This document shows, piece after piece, positions 1-7,387 of a stretch of DNA of 64,000 bases (its first letter is position 1; each line of letters opens with the position of its first letter). Below the pieces are notes generated by a model. That model was not told the origin of the DNA and did not search any database. It saw only the letters and a program-made list of their open reading frames with translations. Source of the DNA: Candidatus Saccharibacteria bacterium (GTDB lineage: Bacteria; Patescibacteriota; Saccharimonadia; Saccharimonadales; Saccharimonadaceae); the NCBI GenBank assembly GCA_016789455.1, contig JAEUQU010000002.1, positions 310,001 through 374,000 of the forward strand, in the 5' to 3' direction. The translations under genes and the position numbers were made by a program.

Positions 1-1
1 G

Positions 2-376
2 GGCTGGGCCGTCCTGACCAACCGCCAGGCCAACGGCCAGCCGGCCGGCTGGGCCTCGGCGCTGGTGTACTACCGGGACGGCAGGCCCGACCCGGACACG
101 GTGGCATCGGTCACCCTGCACCCGCAGGGCGGCCGGCAGGTCACGGTGGTCAACGGTGACGACACCACGGGGACGCAGTTCCTCATCACCCTGGCCGATT
201 CGGCGGATCCGGCCTCCGGGTACGTCGTCAACACGGCGCTTCCCGGTGGCACGCCGGTCAACCCGGGGCTGCGGGGCATCTACACCGTCGCCGACGCCCA
301 GCGTCACGACGAGGCCGCCCTGCAGGCGCTGGCCGACGGCTACCTACAGCTGTTCGGCAAGCGACTGCTGCGCTAG
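2..376 (+). CDS. C-terminal part of a predicted lipoprotein-family protein (5' end outside window)
   Basis: An open frame runs in from the left edge and stops at 374-376, giving 124 residues without a start. The frame is GC-rich in third positions. Function is unknown. The segment beginning GWAVLTNRQ, an inner ALVYYRDGRPD stretch and a C-terminal helix of the form RHDEAALQALADGYLQLFG match, in the same order, parts of the two lipoproteins at 11268-11930 and 12034-12699 (GWGQLSTRPD / VALFWRSDGTPD / ELDLDAITV...ILG, and GWGAISTPPD / AYVYLLAGGGID / LDLETVEAM...LLG). I infer a third member of the same lineage-specific family, so the missing N-terminus probably carries a lipoprotein signal. A strong hairpin terminator follows the stop. 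Confidence 0.7.
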   Translation, partial: GWAVLTNRQANGQPAGWASALVYYRDGRPDPDTVASVTLHPQGGRQVTVVNGDDTTGTQFLITLADSADPASGYVVNTALPGGTPVNPGLRGIYTVADAQRHDEAALQALADGYLQLFGKRLLR

Positions 377-401
377 ATGGCCGCTCCGGCGGCCATCACA
401 A

Positions 402-450
402 CGGTGCGGCCCGGCCACTTCAATGTGGTCCGGGCCGCACCGGTTTTGCT
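402..450 (+). terminator. Rho-independent terminator after the first gene
   Basis: A long GC-rich stem (CGGTGCGGCCCGG with its complement CCGGGCCGCACCG, closing through CCAC/GTGG) is followed by GTTTTGCTTT. It lies 26 bases after the stop at 376. Confidence 0.85.
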
Positions 451-588
451 TTATTGCGGTATTTTTTGGCACTGCGTTTGACACGATTGCAAATAATCAC
501 AACGTTTTGTAGCTTTATATACAACTACTGTCAAGTGGTTTTGTTCACTCTATTGGCATAGCGTAGCCCATGGGTGACTTTTCCACCG

Positions 589-613
589 CCAGCCGTCAAA
601 TCGGCTGGTTTTT
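589..613 (+). terminator. Hairpin with T-run, no obvious upstream gene
   Basis: The stem CCAGCCG / CGGCTGG with loop TCAAAT is followed by TTTTT. It sits about 140 bases beyond the previous terminator, in a stretch (453-650) with no convincing coding frame. It may end a small untranslated RNA or serve as a second-stage terminator. I see no other structure in this 312-base gap apart from the promoter of the next gene. Confidence 0.6.
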
Positions 614-650
614 AAGCTATTTGCCATTATGCCGTCGTGCGAAGGCTGGC

Positions 651-656
651 TATACT
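651..656 (+). promoter_or_regulatory. -10 box of the lectin gene promoter
   Basis: TATACT lies 32 bases before the ATG at 689. No good -35 is visible. The mRNA would have a leader of about 25 bases with a purine-rich GCGGGGG ribosome binding site. Confidence 0.5.
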
Positions 657-688
657 TAGGCGTACTATCAACAAGCGGGGGTATGTGA

Positions 689-1243
689 ATGAGAACATTA
701 GCAATGGAAAGCAGGAAAATCATCAAGGCTGGTTTGATTGGCGTCACGGCGTTTGTCCTAGCCGTCACCGGCGTAGCCTTTACCGGCAAGCCGGCATCGG
801 CAGCAACCGGTTCGATGAAGTTCCGTAACAGCAACTACTGTGTGGATGTGAACCAGATCAGCGGCCCAGTTGGCAACGGTACTAAGATCCAGGCCTGGCA
901 GTGTAACGGCGGCGCCGCCCAAATGTGGTACGACACTGTCTACACCAGCTCTGGCAACTTCTCACTGCGTAATCCTCAAAGCGGCCGCTGTCTGGATGTT
1001 GACCAGCTGCACGGCCCTGTCGGCAACGGTACCAAGGTACAGCTGTGGCAGTGTAACTACGGTCACGCACAGCAGTGGCGCAAGATTCGCACCAGCTACG
1101 TGATTGAATACTACAACCCATCTTCAGGCAAGTGTCTTGACCTGCCTGGCTCCGGCTACTACAACGGTAACTGGCTGCAGATCTGGGACTGTAACAACAC
1201 GCTGGCCCAGCACATTGACGGCCCTGGCGTCGTCGCAAATTAG
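689..1243 (+). CDS. Secreted ricin-type beta-trefoil lectin
   Basis: The protein has 184 residues. Residues 1-38 form a signal peptide: a basic n-region, a hydrophobic core (AGLIGVTAFVLAVTG) and an ASA-A cleavage site. The rest is one beta-trefoil with three ricin B repeats, each with a (C)LD/VDV element and a QxW-type motif: AWQCNGGAAQMW, LWQCNYGHAQQW and IWDCNNTLAQHI. The third repeat has lost its final Trp, so that sugar pocket may be altered. Cysteines pair within repeats as in ricin B domains. There is no attached catalytic domain, so the likely role is carbohydrate binding outside the cell, for example to host or neighbour glycans; that role is inferred. The ATG follows a GGGGG purine run and the gene is closed by its own terminator. 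Confidence 0.88.
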   Translation: MRTLAMESRKIIKAGLIGVTAFVLAVTGVAFTGKPASAATGSMKFRNSNYCVDVNQISGPVGNGTKIQAWQCNGGAAQMWYDTVYTSSGNFSLRNPQSGRCLDVDQLHGPVGNGTKVQLWQCNYGHAQQWRKIRTSYVIEYYNPSSGKCLDLPGSGYYNGNWLQIWDCNNTLAQHIDGPGVVAN

Positions 1244-1261
1244 GCGATTGTCATAGTAAGG

Positions 1262-1291
1262 AAAAGACGGTAGGTAACTACCGTCTTTTTC
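1262..1291 (+). terminator. Rho-independent terminator of the lectin gene
   Basis: AAAAGACGGTAG / CTACCGTCTTTT with a GTAA loop and trailing T residues, 18 bases after the stop. Confidence 0.9.
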
Positions 1292-1359
1292 TGTTGCAGG
1301 GCGGTCAGAGATTGTGCGCCGGTTCAATACCTTATATACTTTGACAAACAGGAATACCC

Positions 1360-2829
1360 ATGCAAATCAAACACGTTCTTCCGGCGCAGCGGTCAAAACT
1401 ATTAAAACTATCGTCTGCGCACATGGCTGTCGCTACTGGCGTGCTGGTGGCGGTCGGCCTCATTACACTGGTGACGGGCTGGGCGGCAACCATGGTGGTC
1501 AGCAGGGAAGCCGAAGACAGTGCGGACGGTACGTATGCAACCATACACGACAGTACCGCCTCCGGCAGTGCCGCTATTCTTTTTGGCGGCAGTACGGCGC
1601 CCGGGCCGGCGCCTGCTCCGGGCGGCAAGGTCATTGCCGTGGCGGCCGATGGCAGCGGGCAGTACGCCACGCTGCAGGAGGGCGTTGCTGCGGCGCAGCC
1701 GGGTGACGTGGTAGAGATTGGCGGCGGCACCTACAATGAGCAGCTGGTAGTCAACAAGAGCGGCAGCGCCGGCAAGCCGATCACCTTTGCGGCGCGCGCC
1801 GGCGAGAAGGTCGTTCTGGATGGCCAGGGCGGGGTCGTCTCTGGCAGCAGCGACGGCTTGATCAGTCTCAGCAACCAGTCCTACCTGGTGTTTGATGGCA
1901 TTGATGTCGCCAACTCGCCGTCGACGGCCGCCTGGGGCGTCACCGTCAACCACATCGTCTTCCGCAACTGCGATATCTCTGCCATCCAGCACGGCGGCAT
2001 CGTGCTGATTGACGGCTCGGATGTGACAATCGACAACTGCGACGTCCATCAGACCAACCTGCTGCATGGTGCCGGGTCGAGTGCGGAGCATGAACCGATC
2101 AGCCTGAGCGATATTGATGGCTTTGAAATCAAAAACAACCGGGTGTACGACAACAAGGAAGAGGGTATCGACGTCAAATATGATGCGCGCAATGGCAGTA
2201 TCCATCATAACGAGGCGTACGATAACAACGGGCCGAATATCTACATCGATAGTGCTTACAACGTGAAGGTGTATAACAACAGGTCAACCACTACCGTGGG
2301 CGACGGCAAATCAGGCATTGCGCTGGCGATTGAGAACTACTCCCAGTCCAGGCTGTGCTATGGCATTGATATATACAATAACATCATCGTCGGCAGCAAA
2401 TTGGCCGGGGTCGGCTTTTGGGTGGAGTCGACAGGGACATTCCATGATATCCGGGTTTATAATAATACGCTCTACGATAATGCGTATGGGCTGAATTTCT
2501 CGACGACGGCGGATAAGTTCACTGGCAACAATAATATATTCCGGAATAATATCGTGGCAAACAGCGCGAGTGGCGGGGTTAATTTTGAGAGCGGGGCGGT
2601 GCCGTTTGTGATGAGTCATAATTTGTTTTCGACGGGGACGGCGCAGACGGCGGGGGAGAATCAGATTGTGGCGGATCCCCAGTTTGTAAATGCTGGGAGT
2701 GATTTCAGGGTGCAGGCTGGATCTGCCGCCATTGATACAGGTTCGAGTGATACCATTGCGAACGAGGATTATGACGGCAAGACCCGGCCGGTAGGAGGGG
2801 CTGTCGATATTGGGGCTTACGAGCAGTAG
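1360..2829 (+). CDS. Surface-anchored right-handed parallel beta-helix protein
   Basis: The protein has 489 residues. A single N-terminal hydrophobic segment (about residues 20-46, VATGVLVAVGLITLVTGWAA) acts as signal anchor. A short Pro/Ala/Gly linker (about 80-90) follows. Then comes a pectate-lyase-like beta-helix from about residue 95: the opening AADGSGQYATLQEGV and AQPGDVVEIGGGTY are typical of the right-handed beta-helix superfamily, and repeated N-rich rungs follow (IKNNRVYDN, IHHNEAYDN, VKVYNNRST, IDIYNNIIV, IRVYNNTLY). The C-terminus, with DYDGKTRP and the ending DIGAYE, matches the choice-of-anchor Q type tail. Substrate cannot be read from sequence; a polysaccharide lyase or glycan-binding role is plausible. 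The ATG has AGGAA six bases upstream. Confidence 0.85.
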   Translation: MQIKHVLPAQRSKLLKLSSAHMAVATGVLVAVGLITLVTGWAATMVVSREAEDSADGTYATIHDSTASGSAAILFGGSTAPGPAPAPGGKVIAVAADGSGQYATLQEGVAAAQPGDVVEIGGGTYNEQLVVNKSGSAGKPITFAARAGEKVVLDGQGGVVSGSSDGLISLSNQSYLVFDGIDVANSPSTAAWGVTVNHIVFRNCDISAIQHGGIVLIDGSDVTIDNCDVHQTNLLHGAGSSAEHEPISLSDIDGFEIKNNRVYDNKEEGIDVKYDARNGSIHHNEAYDNNGPNIYIDSAYNVKVYNNRSTTTVGDGKSGIALAIENYSQSRLCYGIDIYNNIIVGSKLAGVGFWVESTGTFHDIRVYNNTLYDNAYGLNFSTTADKFTGNNNIFRNNIVANSASGGVNFESGAVPFVMSHNLFSTGTAQTAGENQIVADPQFVNAGSDFRVQAGSAAIDTGSSDTIANEDYDGKTRPVGGAVDIGAYEQ

Positions 2830-2854
2830 AGGTTGAAGTAGCTATTGCTTGAGT

Positions 2855-2994
2855 GGGCGAGGAAGGGGCCGATCATAAAATGCTCGTTCTACGTTCGCAT
2901 CCGCTTCGCTACTGCTCACCCACTCGGCCAAGCATTGCTTACGGAACTGCCGCTGGCAGTTCCGCCTACGGTTCGACCCCTTCCTCGCCAGCCA
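2855..2994 (+). repeat. Degenerate, inverted partial copies of tRNA-Gln sequence
   Basis: Positions 2970-2994 repeat the last 25 bases of the tRNA-Gln gene (T loop, acceptor strand and CCA) exactly, but on the opposite strand. Together with 3030-3054 and the hairpin at 3000-3027 they form a near-continuous palindrome of about 85 bp. Further upstream, 2915-2969 contains GGCCAAG and a 9-bp hairpin (GGAACTGCC / GGCAGTTCC, loop GCT) at roughly the place an anticodon arm would be. 2855-2873 is another imperfect copy of the acceptor/T-arm end in the tRNA orientation. A tRNA pseudogene or an element that copied tRNA ends would explain it. Confidence 0.65.
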
Positions 2995-2999
2995 TAAAG

Positions 3000-3027
3000 A
3001 AAAAAGACCGATACTTCGGTCTTTTTT
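3000..3027 (-). terminator. Bidirectional terminator next to tRNA-Gln
   Basis: AAAAAAGACCGA / TCGGTCTTTTTT with loop TACT gives T-runs on both strands. On the minus strand it lies immediately after the CCA end of the tRNA. Confidence 0.85.
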
Positions 3028-3029
3028 CA

Positions 3030-3104
3030 TGGCTGGCGAGGAAGGGGTCGAACCTTCGATCTCCTGTGCCAGAAACAGGCGCCTTACCACTTGGCCACTC
3101 GCCA
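3030..3104 (-). tRNA. tRNA-Gln (anticodon CTG)
   Basis: Read on the minus strand, the 75 bases fold as a standard tRNA. The acceptor TGGCGAG pairs with CTCGCCA. The anticodon stem CCTGT/ACAGG encloses the loop TTCTGGC, so the anticodon is CTG. The T stem GAAGG/CCTTC has loop TTCGACC. The discriminator is G and CCA is encoded. A U1-A72 first pair is a known feature of glutamine tRNAs. It reads the codon CAG. Confidence 0.95.
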
Positions 3105-3116
3105 CTATACCGCCCG

Positions 3117-3122
3117 ATTATA
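3117..3122 (-). promoter_or_regulatory. -10 box for tRNA-Gln
   Basis: TATAAT on the minus strand, 12 bases before the mature tRNA 5' end. Confidence 0.65.
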
Positions 3123-3181
3123 AGATAGGTGCGGCAAAGTTTCAATTACTTTTTCATTTCATCGGCATGCAGCCTGAAGGT

Positions 3182-3221
3182 GACGGGGCTTTCCATGGTG
3201 AAAAACTGGAAAAGCCCCGTC
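3182..3221 (-). terminator. Hairpin terminator after the unknown gene at 3227
   Basis: GACGGGGCTTTTCCA pairs with TGGAAAGCCCCGTC across an 11-base loop, directly after the minus-strand stop at 3227. Confidence 0.6.
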
Positions 3222-3226
3222 AACCG

Positions 3227-3832
3227 TCACCACCTCCGGCACGAGCGGACGTAGGTAGGCCAGGCAGGCCGGGTGCGGCTGGAGTGCCTGGCTGGTGTGG
3301 AGCCTGGTGCCAGGTCGGTGGGTGCGACCAGGGCTGGAACGGACGCCTCGGCCGGCTCGGGCACGGACGCTAACTCCAGCTCCGGCACTGGCGACACCGT
3401 GGATGACGGCGCGACCGACACCACCAGCGGCGCCAGGTCGGGCGTTTTGGCAGTGCGGCCTTCGGGTGGATCGTTCAGTGCCGGCACCAGCGTGCTGAAC
3501 GACCGCACCAGCGCCAGCAGCGCGGCGAAGCCACCAGTGGTGATGGCGCTGCCGTCGATGCGCTTGTAGGTGTAGCGGTACTGGGATGTGCCGGGCGTGC
3601 TGTGGTAGTCCGGAACATCAACCCGGACCAGCAGCAGGTCGAACATGATGATGACCTGCTGCTGGGTGACCGTGAGGATGCGGGACGTGGCCTGGCCGGC
3701 CGTCAGCATCTGCATGACTTGGGCGTGGGCGTGCCAGCTGTCGATGGGGTACTGGCGCAGCGCCACCGGCTCGCCCGTGGAGGGCACGTGGTGGATGTCG
3801 AGCCAGATCTTGCTCAGGGCAATCTCTTCCAT
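3227..3832 (-). CDS. Unknown soluble protein with Pro/Ala/Ser-rich tail
   Basis: The protein has 201 residues and I do not recognise the family. Residues 1-105 look like a folded beta-rich domain (IWLDIHHVP, VIIMFDLLLVRVDV, YRYTYKRID). Residues 115-201 are a low-complexity tail rich in Pro, Ala, Val and Ser ending in a basic cluster. No signal peptide or membrane helix is seen. The ATG at 3832 has a clear CAGGAG site about six bases upstream. The gene has the GC-rich codon style, Shine-Dalgarno start and hairpin terminator shared by the other lineage-specific genes here. It stands alone, divergent from the VIT gene. Confidence 0.6.
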   Translation of the reverse strand: MEEIALSKIWLDIHHVPSTGEPVALRQYPIDSWHAHAQVMQMLTAGQATSRILTVTQQQVIIMFDLLLVRVDVPDYHSTPGTSQYRYTYKRIDGSAITTGGFAALLALVRSFSTLVPALNDPPEGRTAKTPDLAPLVVSVAPSSTVSPVPELELASVPEPAEASVPALVAPTDLAPGSTPARHSSRTRPAWPTYVRSCRRW

Positions 3833-4058
3833 CTGGTGCTCCTGCTAGTGTGGTAGGGCGGCGGGGCGTGGTGACGGGCTGGATGACGATGAAACGGGGA
3901 TGCAAAGGTACGGGCGCGGGTATGGCAGTGTCAAAATCCATGCTATGGAACTAATTTCTTATTATAGCAAATAATACTCATTTTGTCAATGATTAGGCGC
4001 ACAGCCTGCCGCCGCGCCACTTGTGACATAATTCATAAATACCGTCCCGGTGCCGTGG

Positions 4059-4064
4059 TACAAT
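4059..4064 (+). promoter_or_regulatory. -10 box, leaderless start of the VIT gene
   Basis: GGTACAAT with seven bases between the box and the ATG at 4072, so transcription should begin at or next to the start codon. No Shine-Dalgarno sequence is present. Confidence 0.6.
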
Positions 4065-4071
4065 TCGACTG

Positions 4072-4797
4072 ATGAATGAAGAACACAAACGACATGACAG
4101 TGAGCTGCTGGCCCGCCGCGCCGCCCAGGTGCAGCAGGGCGGGGCGCGGGCGGCCGTGCTGGGTGTCAATGACGGCCTGGTCAGCACCTTGTGTATCGTG
4201 CTGGCCGTAGCCGGTGCCGGCAGCAGCCAGCAGACCGTACTGCTGGCCGGCGTGGCCGGGCTGGTGGCCGGTTCGATCTCGATGGCGGCGGGCGAATGGA
4301 TCTCCGTCAAATCGCAAGTAGAGCTGTTCCAGGGCGTCCTGGGTGACCTCAAGCAGATGATCAAGGACGATAAAGAACTGTTGGTAGAGCAGCTGCGCGA
4401 CAGTCTTGAAAAGAACGGCTACAGCACTGACACGGCCGGACGGGCCACCCGCGAGCTGGCCACGAATGAACACCACCTGTTCAACCGCTTATCGCAGCAT
4501 GTCATCGGGCTGAACCCCGAGCAGCTGGGGTCGCCGTGGGTGGCGGCTATATCCTCGTTTTTGCTGTTCGCGGTCGGGGCGCTGATAGCGCTGGCGCCGT
4601 GGTTCTTCGGCGGCGGGCCGTTCGCCATTATCCTGTCTATCGTCCTGACGGCTTTGGGAGGCCTGGCGGTCGGGGCGTACATCGGTATTTCCAGCGGCAA
4701 CAGCGTGTCGCGCGCGGCCATGCGGCAGCTGCTTATCATTCTGCTTGCTTCGGCCGTGACCTATAGTGCTGGGCAAATTTTTGGCACGGTCATCTAG
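4072..4797 (+). CDS. VIT1/CCC1-family membrane transporter
   Basis: The protein has 241 residues. The N-terminal ARAAVLGVNDGLVSTLCIVLAVAGA followed by GLVAGSISMAAGEWISVKSQVEL is the hallmark of the VIT1/CCC1 family, which transports Fe2+ or Mn2+ in plants and yeast. Five membrane segments are expected: two before and three after a central soluble region (about 85-150) rich in acidic residues and Glu/Asp/His, which in the family forms the metal-binding domain. Substrate in this organism is inferred to be iron or manganese. The start appears leaderless. It probably forms a single-gene unit; the next gene has its own -10 box. Confidence 0.87.
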   Translation: MNEEHKRHDSELLARRAAQVQQGGARAAVLGVNDGLVSTLCIVLAVAGAGSSQQTVLLAGVAGLVAGSISMAAGEWISVKSQVELFQGVLGDLKQMIKDDKELLVEQLRDSLEKNGYSTDTAGRATRELATNEHHLFNRLSQHVIGLNPEQLGSPWVAAISSFLLFAVGALIALAPWFFGGGPFAIILSIVLTALGGLAVGAYIGISSGNSVSRAAMRQLLIILLASAVTYSAGQIFGTVI

Positions 4798-4826
4798 CCG
4801 TATCGGGCGAGTGACGCTAACTGTGG

Positions 4827-4832
4827 TACTGT
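4827..4832 (+). promoter_or_regulatory. -10 box, leaderless start of the flippase gene
   Basis: GGTACTGT with nine bases before the ATG at 4842 and no Shine-Dalgarno site. Confidence 0.4.
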
Positions 4833-4841
4833 AGTGGGGAT

Positions 4842-6104
4842 ATGCGTCAAAAGTTAGTGCAGGCGTACCAGAGCCCGTTCCTCCGGCAGAATGCTGTCTT
4901 TTTTGTGGGCTCCATGGTCGTGGCGGCTTTGAATTACCTGTACTACCCGGTGCTGGCCCGCCTGCTGAGCACTGAGGCGTTCGGCGAGCTGCAGGTGCTG
5001 GTCTCGGTGGTGACGCAGGCGGCCATATTGCTGCAGGTCTTCAGCCTGGTGGCGACGAACATCGTCGTCAACGAAAAACATAAGGACGCCACCAACGCGG
5101 TGCTGAGCGAGCTGCAGAAACTATCGCTCTGGATGGGCGTGGTCTTTGCGGCGGCGGTGGCGGCGCTGGCACCGGTGCTGCAGGCGGCTTTGAAGTTTGA
5201 GTCGGGGTTGCCGTTTGTGGTGATCGGGTTGATATTCCTCGCATCGATTCCGCCGACGTTCACCGGGGCGTATCTGCGCGCTAAAAAGGATTTCAAGAGT
5301 GCGTCGCAGACGCAGGCGCTCGGCTCGGTGGCGAAACTGGTCTTTTCGGCGGCGCTGGTGTTCATCGGCTTCCAAGCGTTGGGGGCGGTCGTCGGGCTGC
5401 TGATCGCGCAGATCGTGACGGCGGTATACACTGCACACCGTGCCCGCAACCTCGGCTATAGGTTTATGAAGGGCAAGGGGCGCGGCGTGGACATTTCGTT
5501 GGTGCGGCCGCACATCAAATATGCCATCTTTGTGCTGATTACATCGCTCATCACCACTGGTATGGTGACAATTGATTCTATCGCGGTAAAATACTTCCTT
5601 TCGCCCACGGAAGCCGGTTTGTACGGCGGCATTTCCACTATCGCACGCATCATCTACTTCCTGACGGGCTCAATCGGGCTGGTATTGCTCTCCTCCGTAA
5701 AACTCGAGCAACTCCCCGCCAAAAACGTCTCGCTTCTGCTCCGTTCTTTTGCGCTGACGCTGGGCCTGGGCGGTTCGGCCCTGTTGGTCTTCGCCTTGTT
5801 CCCGTCGTTCATCATCCACCTGCTGATGGGGCCGCGCTATGACGAGTATGCCCATTACCTGCCGCTGCTGGCTGCGGCGATTCTTGCCATTTCATTAAGT
5901 CAGTTGCTGACGCAGTATCACATTGCGCTGCGGCACTTCGTGGTGGCGGTGCCGGTGGTGTTGGGAGCGCTGGTGATGGCGGTGGCATTGCTGGTGCACC
6001 ACCAGAGCATCGAAGCGATTATCCAAAGTTTGGCAATCGGCAGCGCGACGCTGCTGGGCGGGCTGTTGCTGTGGACGGCCAGCCGGGCGTTGCCTCGTGC
6101 GTAG
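4842..6104 (+). CDS. Polysaccharide flippase, MVF/MATE-like (Wzx type)
   Basis: The protein has 420 residues with about twelve hydrophobic segments. The N-terminus (QNAVFFVGSMVVAALNYLYYPVLARLLSTEAFGELQ, read as separate short motifs NYLYYPVLARLL and EAFGELQVL) is typical of oligosaccharide flippases of the MVF/MATE-like superfamily. It would move lipid-linked sugars across the cytoplasmic membrane. It is not next to the glycosyltransferase operon, which begins 8 kb downstream, but is the only flippase in the window and so the likely partner. The 3' end lies directly before the operator-like repeats of the Fic gene. Confidence 0.85.
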   Translation: MRQKLVQAYQSPFLRQNAVFFVGSMVVAALNYLYYPVLARLLSTEAFGELQVLVSVVTQAAILLQVFSLVATNIVVNEKHKDATNAVLSELQKLSLWMGVVFAAAVAALAPVLQAALKFESGLPFVVIGLIFLASIPPTFTGAYLRAKKDFKSASQTQALGSVAKLVFSAALVFIGFQALGAVVGLLIAQIVTAVYTAHRARNLGYRFMKGKGRGVDISLVRPHIKYAIFVLITSLITTGMVTIDSIAVKYFLSPTEAGLYGGISTIARIIYFLTGSIGLVLLSSVKLEQLPAKNVSLLLRSFALTLGLGGSALLVFALFPSFIIHLLMGPRYDEYAHYLPLLAAAILAISLSQLLTQYHIALRHFVVAVPVVLGALVMAVALLVHHQSIEAIIQSLAIGSATLLGGLLLWTASRALPRA

Positions 6105-6105
6105 T

Positions 6106-6204
6106 GAGTGTAAAGTTTCAGACGCACAACATTATGTAAAGTTTTAACTAGAACTTTACATAACGTTGACTCTTATGTAATTTTATCGTATTAACTTTAC
6201 ATAA
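6106..6204 (+). repeat. Operator-like array of TTATGTAAAGTT half-sites
   Basis: Five half-sites lie upstream of the Fic gene. A perfect 12-bp inverted repeat is at 6132-6143 / 6152-6163 (TTATGTAAAGTT / AACTTTACATAA). A second inverted repeat at 6173-6184 / 6193-6204 has a degenerate left half. A lone half-site (GTAAAGTT) lies at 6106-6117. The two inverted repeats are exactly 41 bp apart, close to four helical turns, as expected for cooperative binding of a dimeric repressor. Confidence 0.75.
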
Positions 6205-6230
6205 GACATTTTTTATGAAAAACTAGAATT

Positions 6231-7379
6231 GTGAAAACCTACCAATCCGGCGTCCTCAGGCGAGCAAATGCAGATACTGGCTACGAATACCAGTATTTCT
6301 TGCCGTCTTTCATTCCTACGAAGTACCAGCCACGCGACCCGACATTGGCGCGGTTGCTAGAAGAGGCGACTCACAGCCTGGGTGAGCTTAATGCATATGC
6401 CCGGTTCGTCCCGGACATTGACTTCTTTATCCGTATGCATGAAACAAAAGAGGCGACTGCTTCAAACAAAATCGAAGGAACCAAAACCAATATCGGCGAA
6501 GCGGTCATGCGTGAAGAGGATATCGCGCCAGAGCGTCGTGATGATTGGCGAGAAGTACAGAACTATATCAAGGCCATGGGCTACGCAATTGTTCAATTGG
6601 ATGAAATGCCATTGATCATGCGTTTGCTTGGAGAGACCCACAAAATCTTATTGAGCGGAGTGCGTGGCGCTGGCAAGCAGCCTGGTACGACTCGCCAATC
6701 TCAAAACTGGATAGGAGGAGCGACACTAAAGGACGCGAGATTTGTGCCGCCCCATCACTACCATGTACCAGAGTTATTGAGCGATTTGGAAAAGTTCTTG
6801 AATAAAGACAACTTAAACATGCCCTTGTTAATGAAGGCGGGTATAGCTCACTACCAGTTCGAAACCATCCATCCTTACCTAGACGGTAATGGCAGATTGG
6901 GGCGTCTTCTTATCATCCTCTACCTTATGCAGCAGGGGATGTTGGATAAGCCTGTGTTGTACTTATCGCAGTTTTTCGAAGCGCACCGTCAAGAGTATTA
7001 CGAAGCGCTCAATATCGTCAGGACTCATAGCGATCTGGAGCAGTGGCTTAAGTTCTTTTTCGTCGGTGTCAGTGAAACTGCCAAAGGGGCCGTCGCAACT
7101 CTACAAGCCGTCATGCAGCTTAGGGCGGAGGACAACGTGAAAGTATTGGGCCTGGGCAGACGCGCAAAGCGTGCGAGTGATCTGGTGGAGCGTCTCTATA
7201 AAGATCCCATAATCTCTGTCAATCAAGCTGCTCAACTATTAAATGTTACGCCTCAGGCGGCTAACGCACTTGTGCGTGAGTTGGTAAGAATCGGCATTCT
7301 CAGTGAAATAACCGGAACGCAGCGAAATCGTCTGTTTGCATACCAAGCGTATCTCGCCTTGTTCGCAGACAATAAGTAG
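6231..7379 (+). CDS. Fic-domain protein (AMPylation type, N-terminal inhibitory motif) with winged-helix tail
   Basis: The protein has 382 residues. The Fic active-site motif is intact at about residues 213-224 (HPYLDGNGRLGR, matching HPFxxGNGR). The likely inhibitory motif S-x-x-x-E-G (SNKIEG, about residues 75-80) sits in the N-terminal domain, making this a class II, self-inhibited Fic protein. Residues 300-370 resemble a winged helix (ISVNQAAQLLNVTPQAANALVRELVRIGIL). In the family, Fic domains transfer AMP from ATP to Ser/Thr/Tyr of target proteins. The DNA-binding-like tail and the operator array just upstream suggest self-regulation; this is inference. The start is GTG with weak ribosome binding. 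Base composition is more AT-rich than the flanks, which may indicate transfer. Confidence 0.88.
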   Translation: MKTYQSGVLRRANADTGYEYQYFLPSFIPTKYQPRDPTLARLLEEATHSLGELNAYARFVPDIDFFIRMHETKEATASNKIEGTKTNIGEAVMREEDIAPERRDDWREVQNYIKAMGYAIVQLDEMPLIMRLLGETHKILLSGVRGAGKQPGTTRQSQNWIGGATLKDARFVPPHHYHVPELLSDLEKFLNKDNLNMPLLMKAGIAHYQFETIHPYLDGNGRLGRLLIILYLMQQGMLDKPVLYLSQFFEAHRQEYYEALNIVRTHSDLEQWLKFFFVGVSETAKGAVATLQAVMQLRAEDNVKVLGLGRRAKRASDLVERLYKDPIISVNQAAQLLNVTPQAANALVRELVRIGILSEITGTQRNRLFAYQAYLALFADNK

Positions 7380-7387
7380 GGTGCTTT

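Noticed and set aside
2855..3104. Integrative element attachment site at tRNA-Gln
   Set aside because: The copy of the tRNA end is inverted, not direct, and no integrase gene is in the window.
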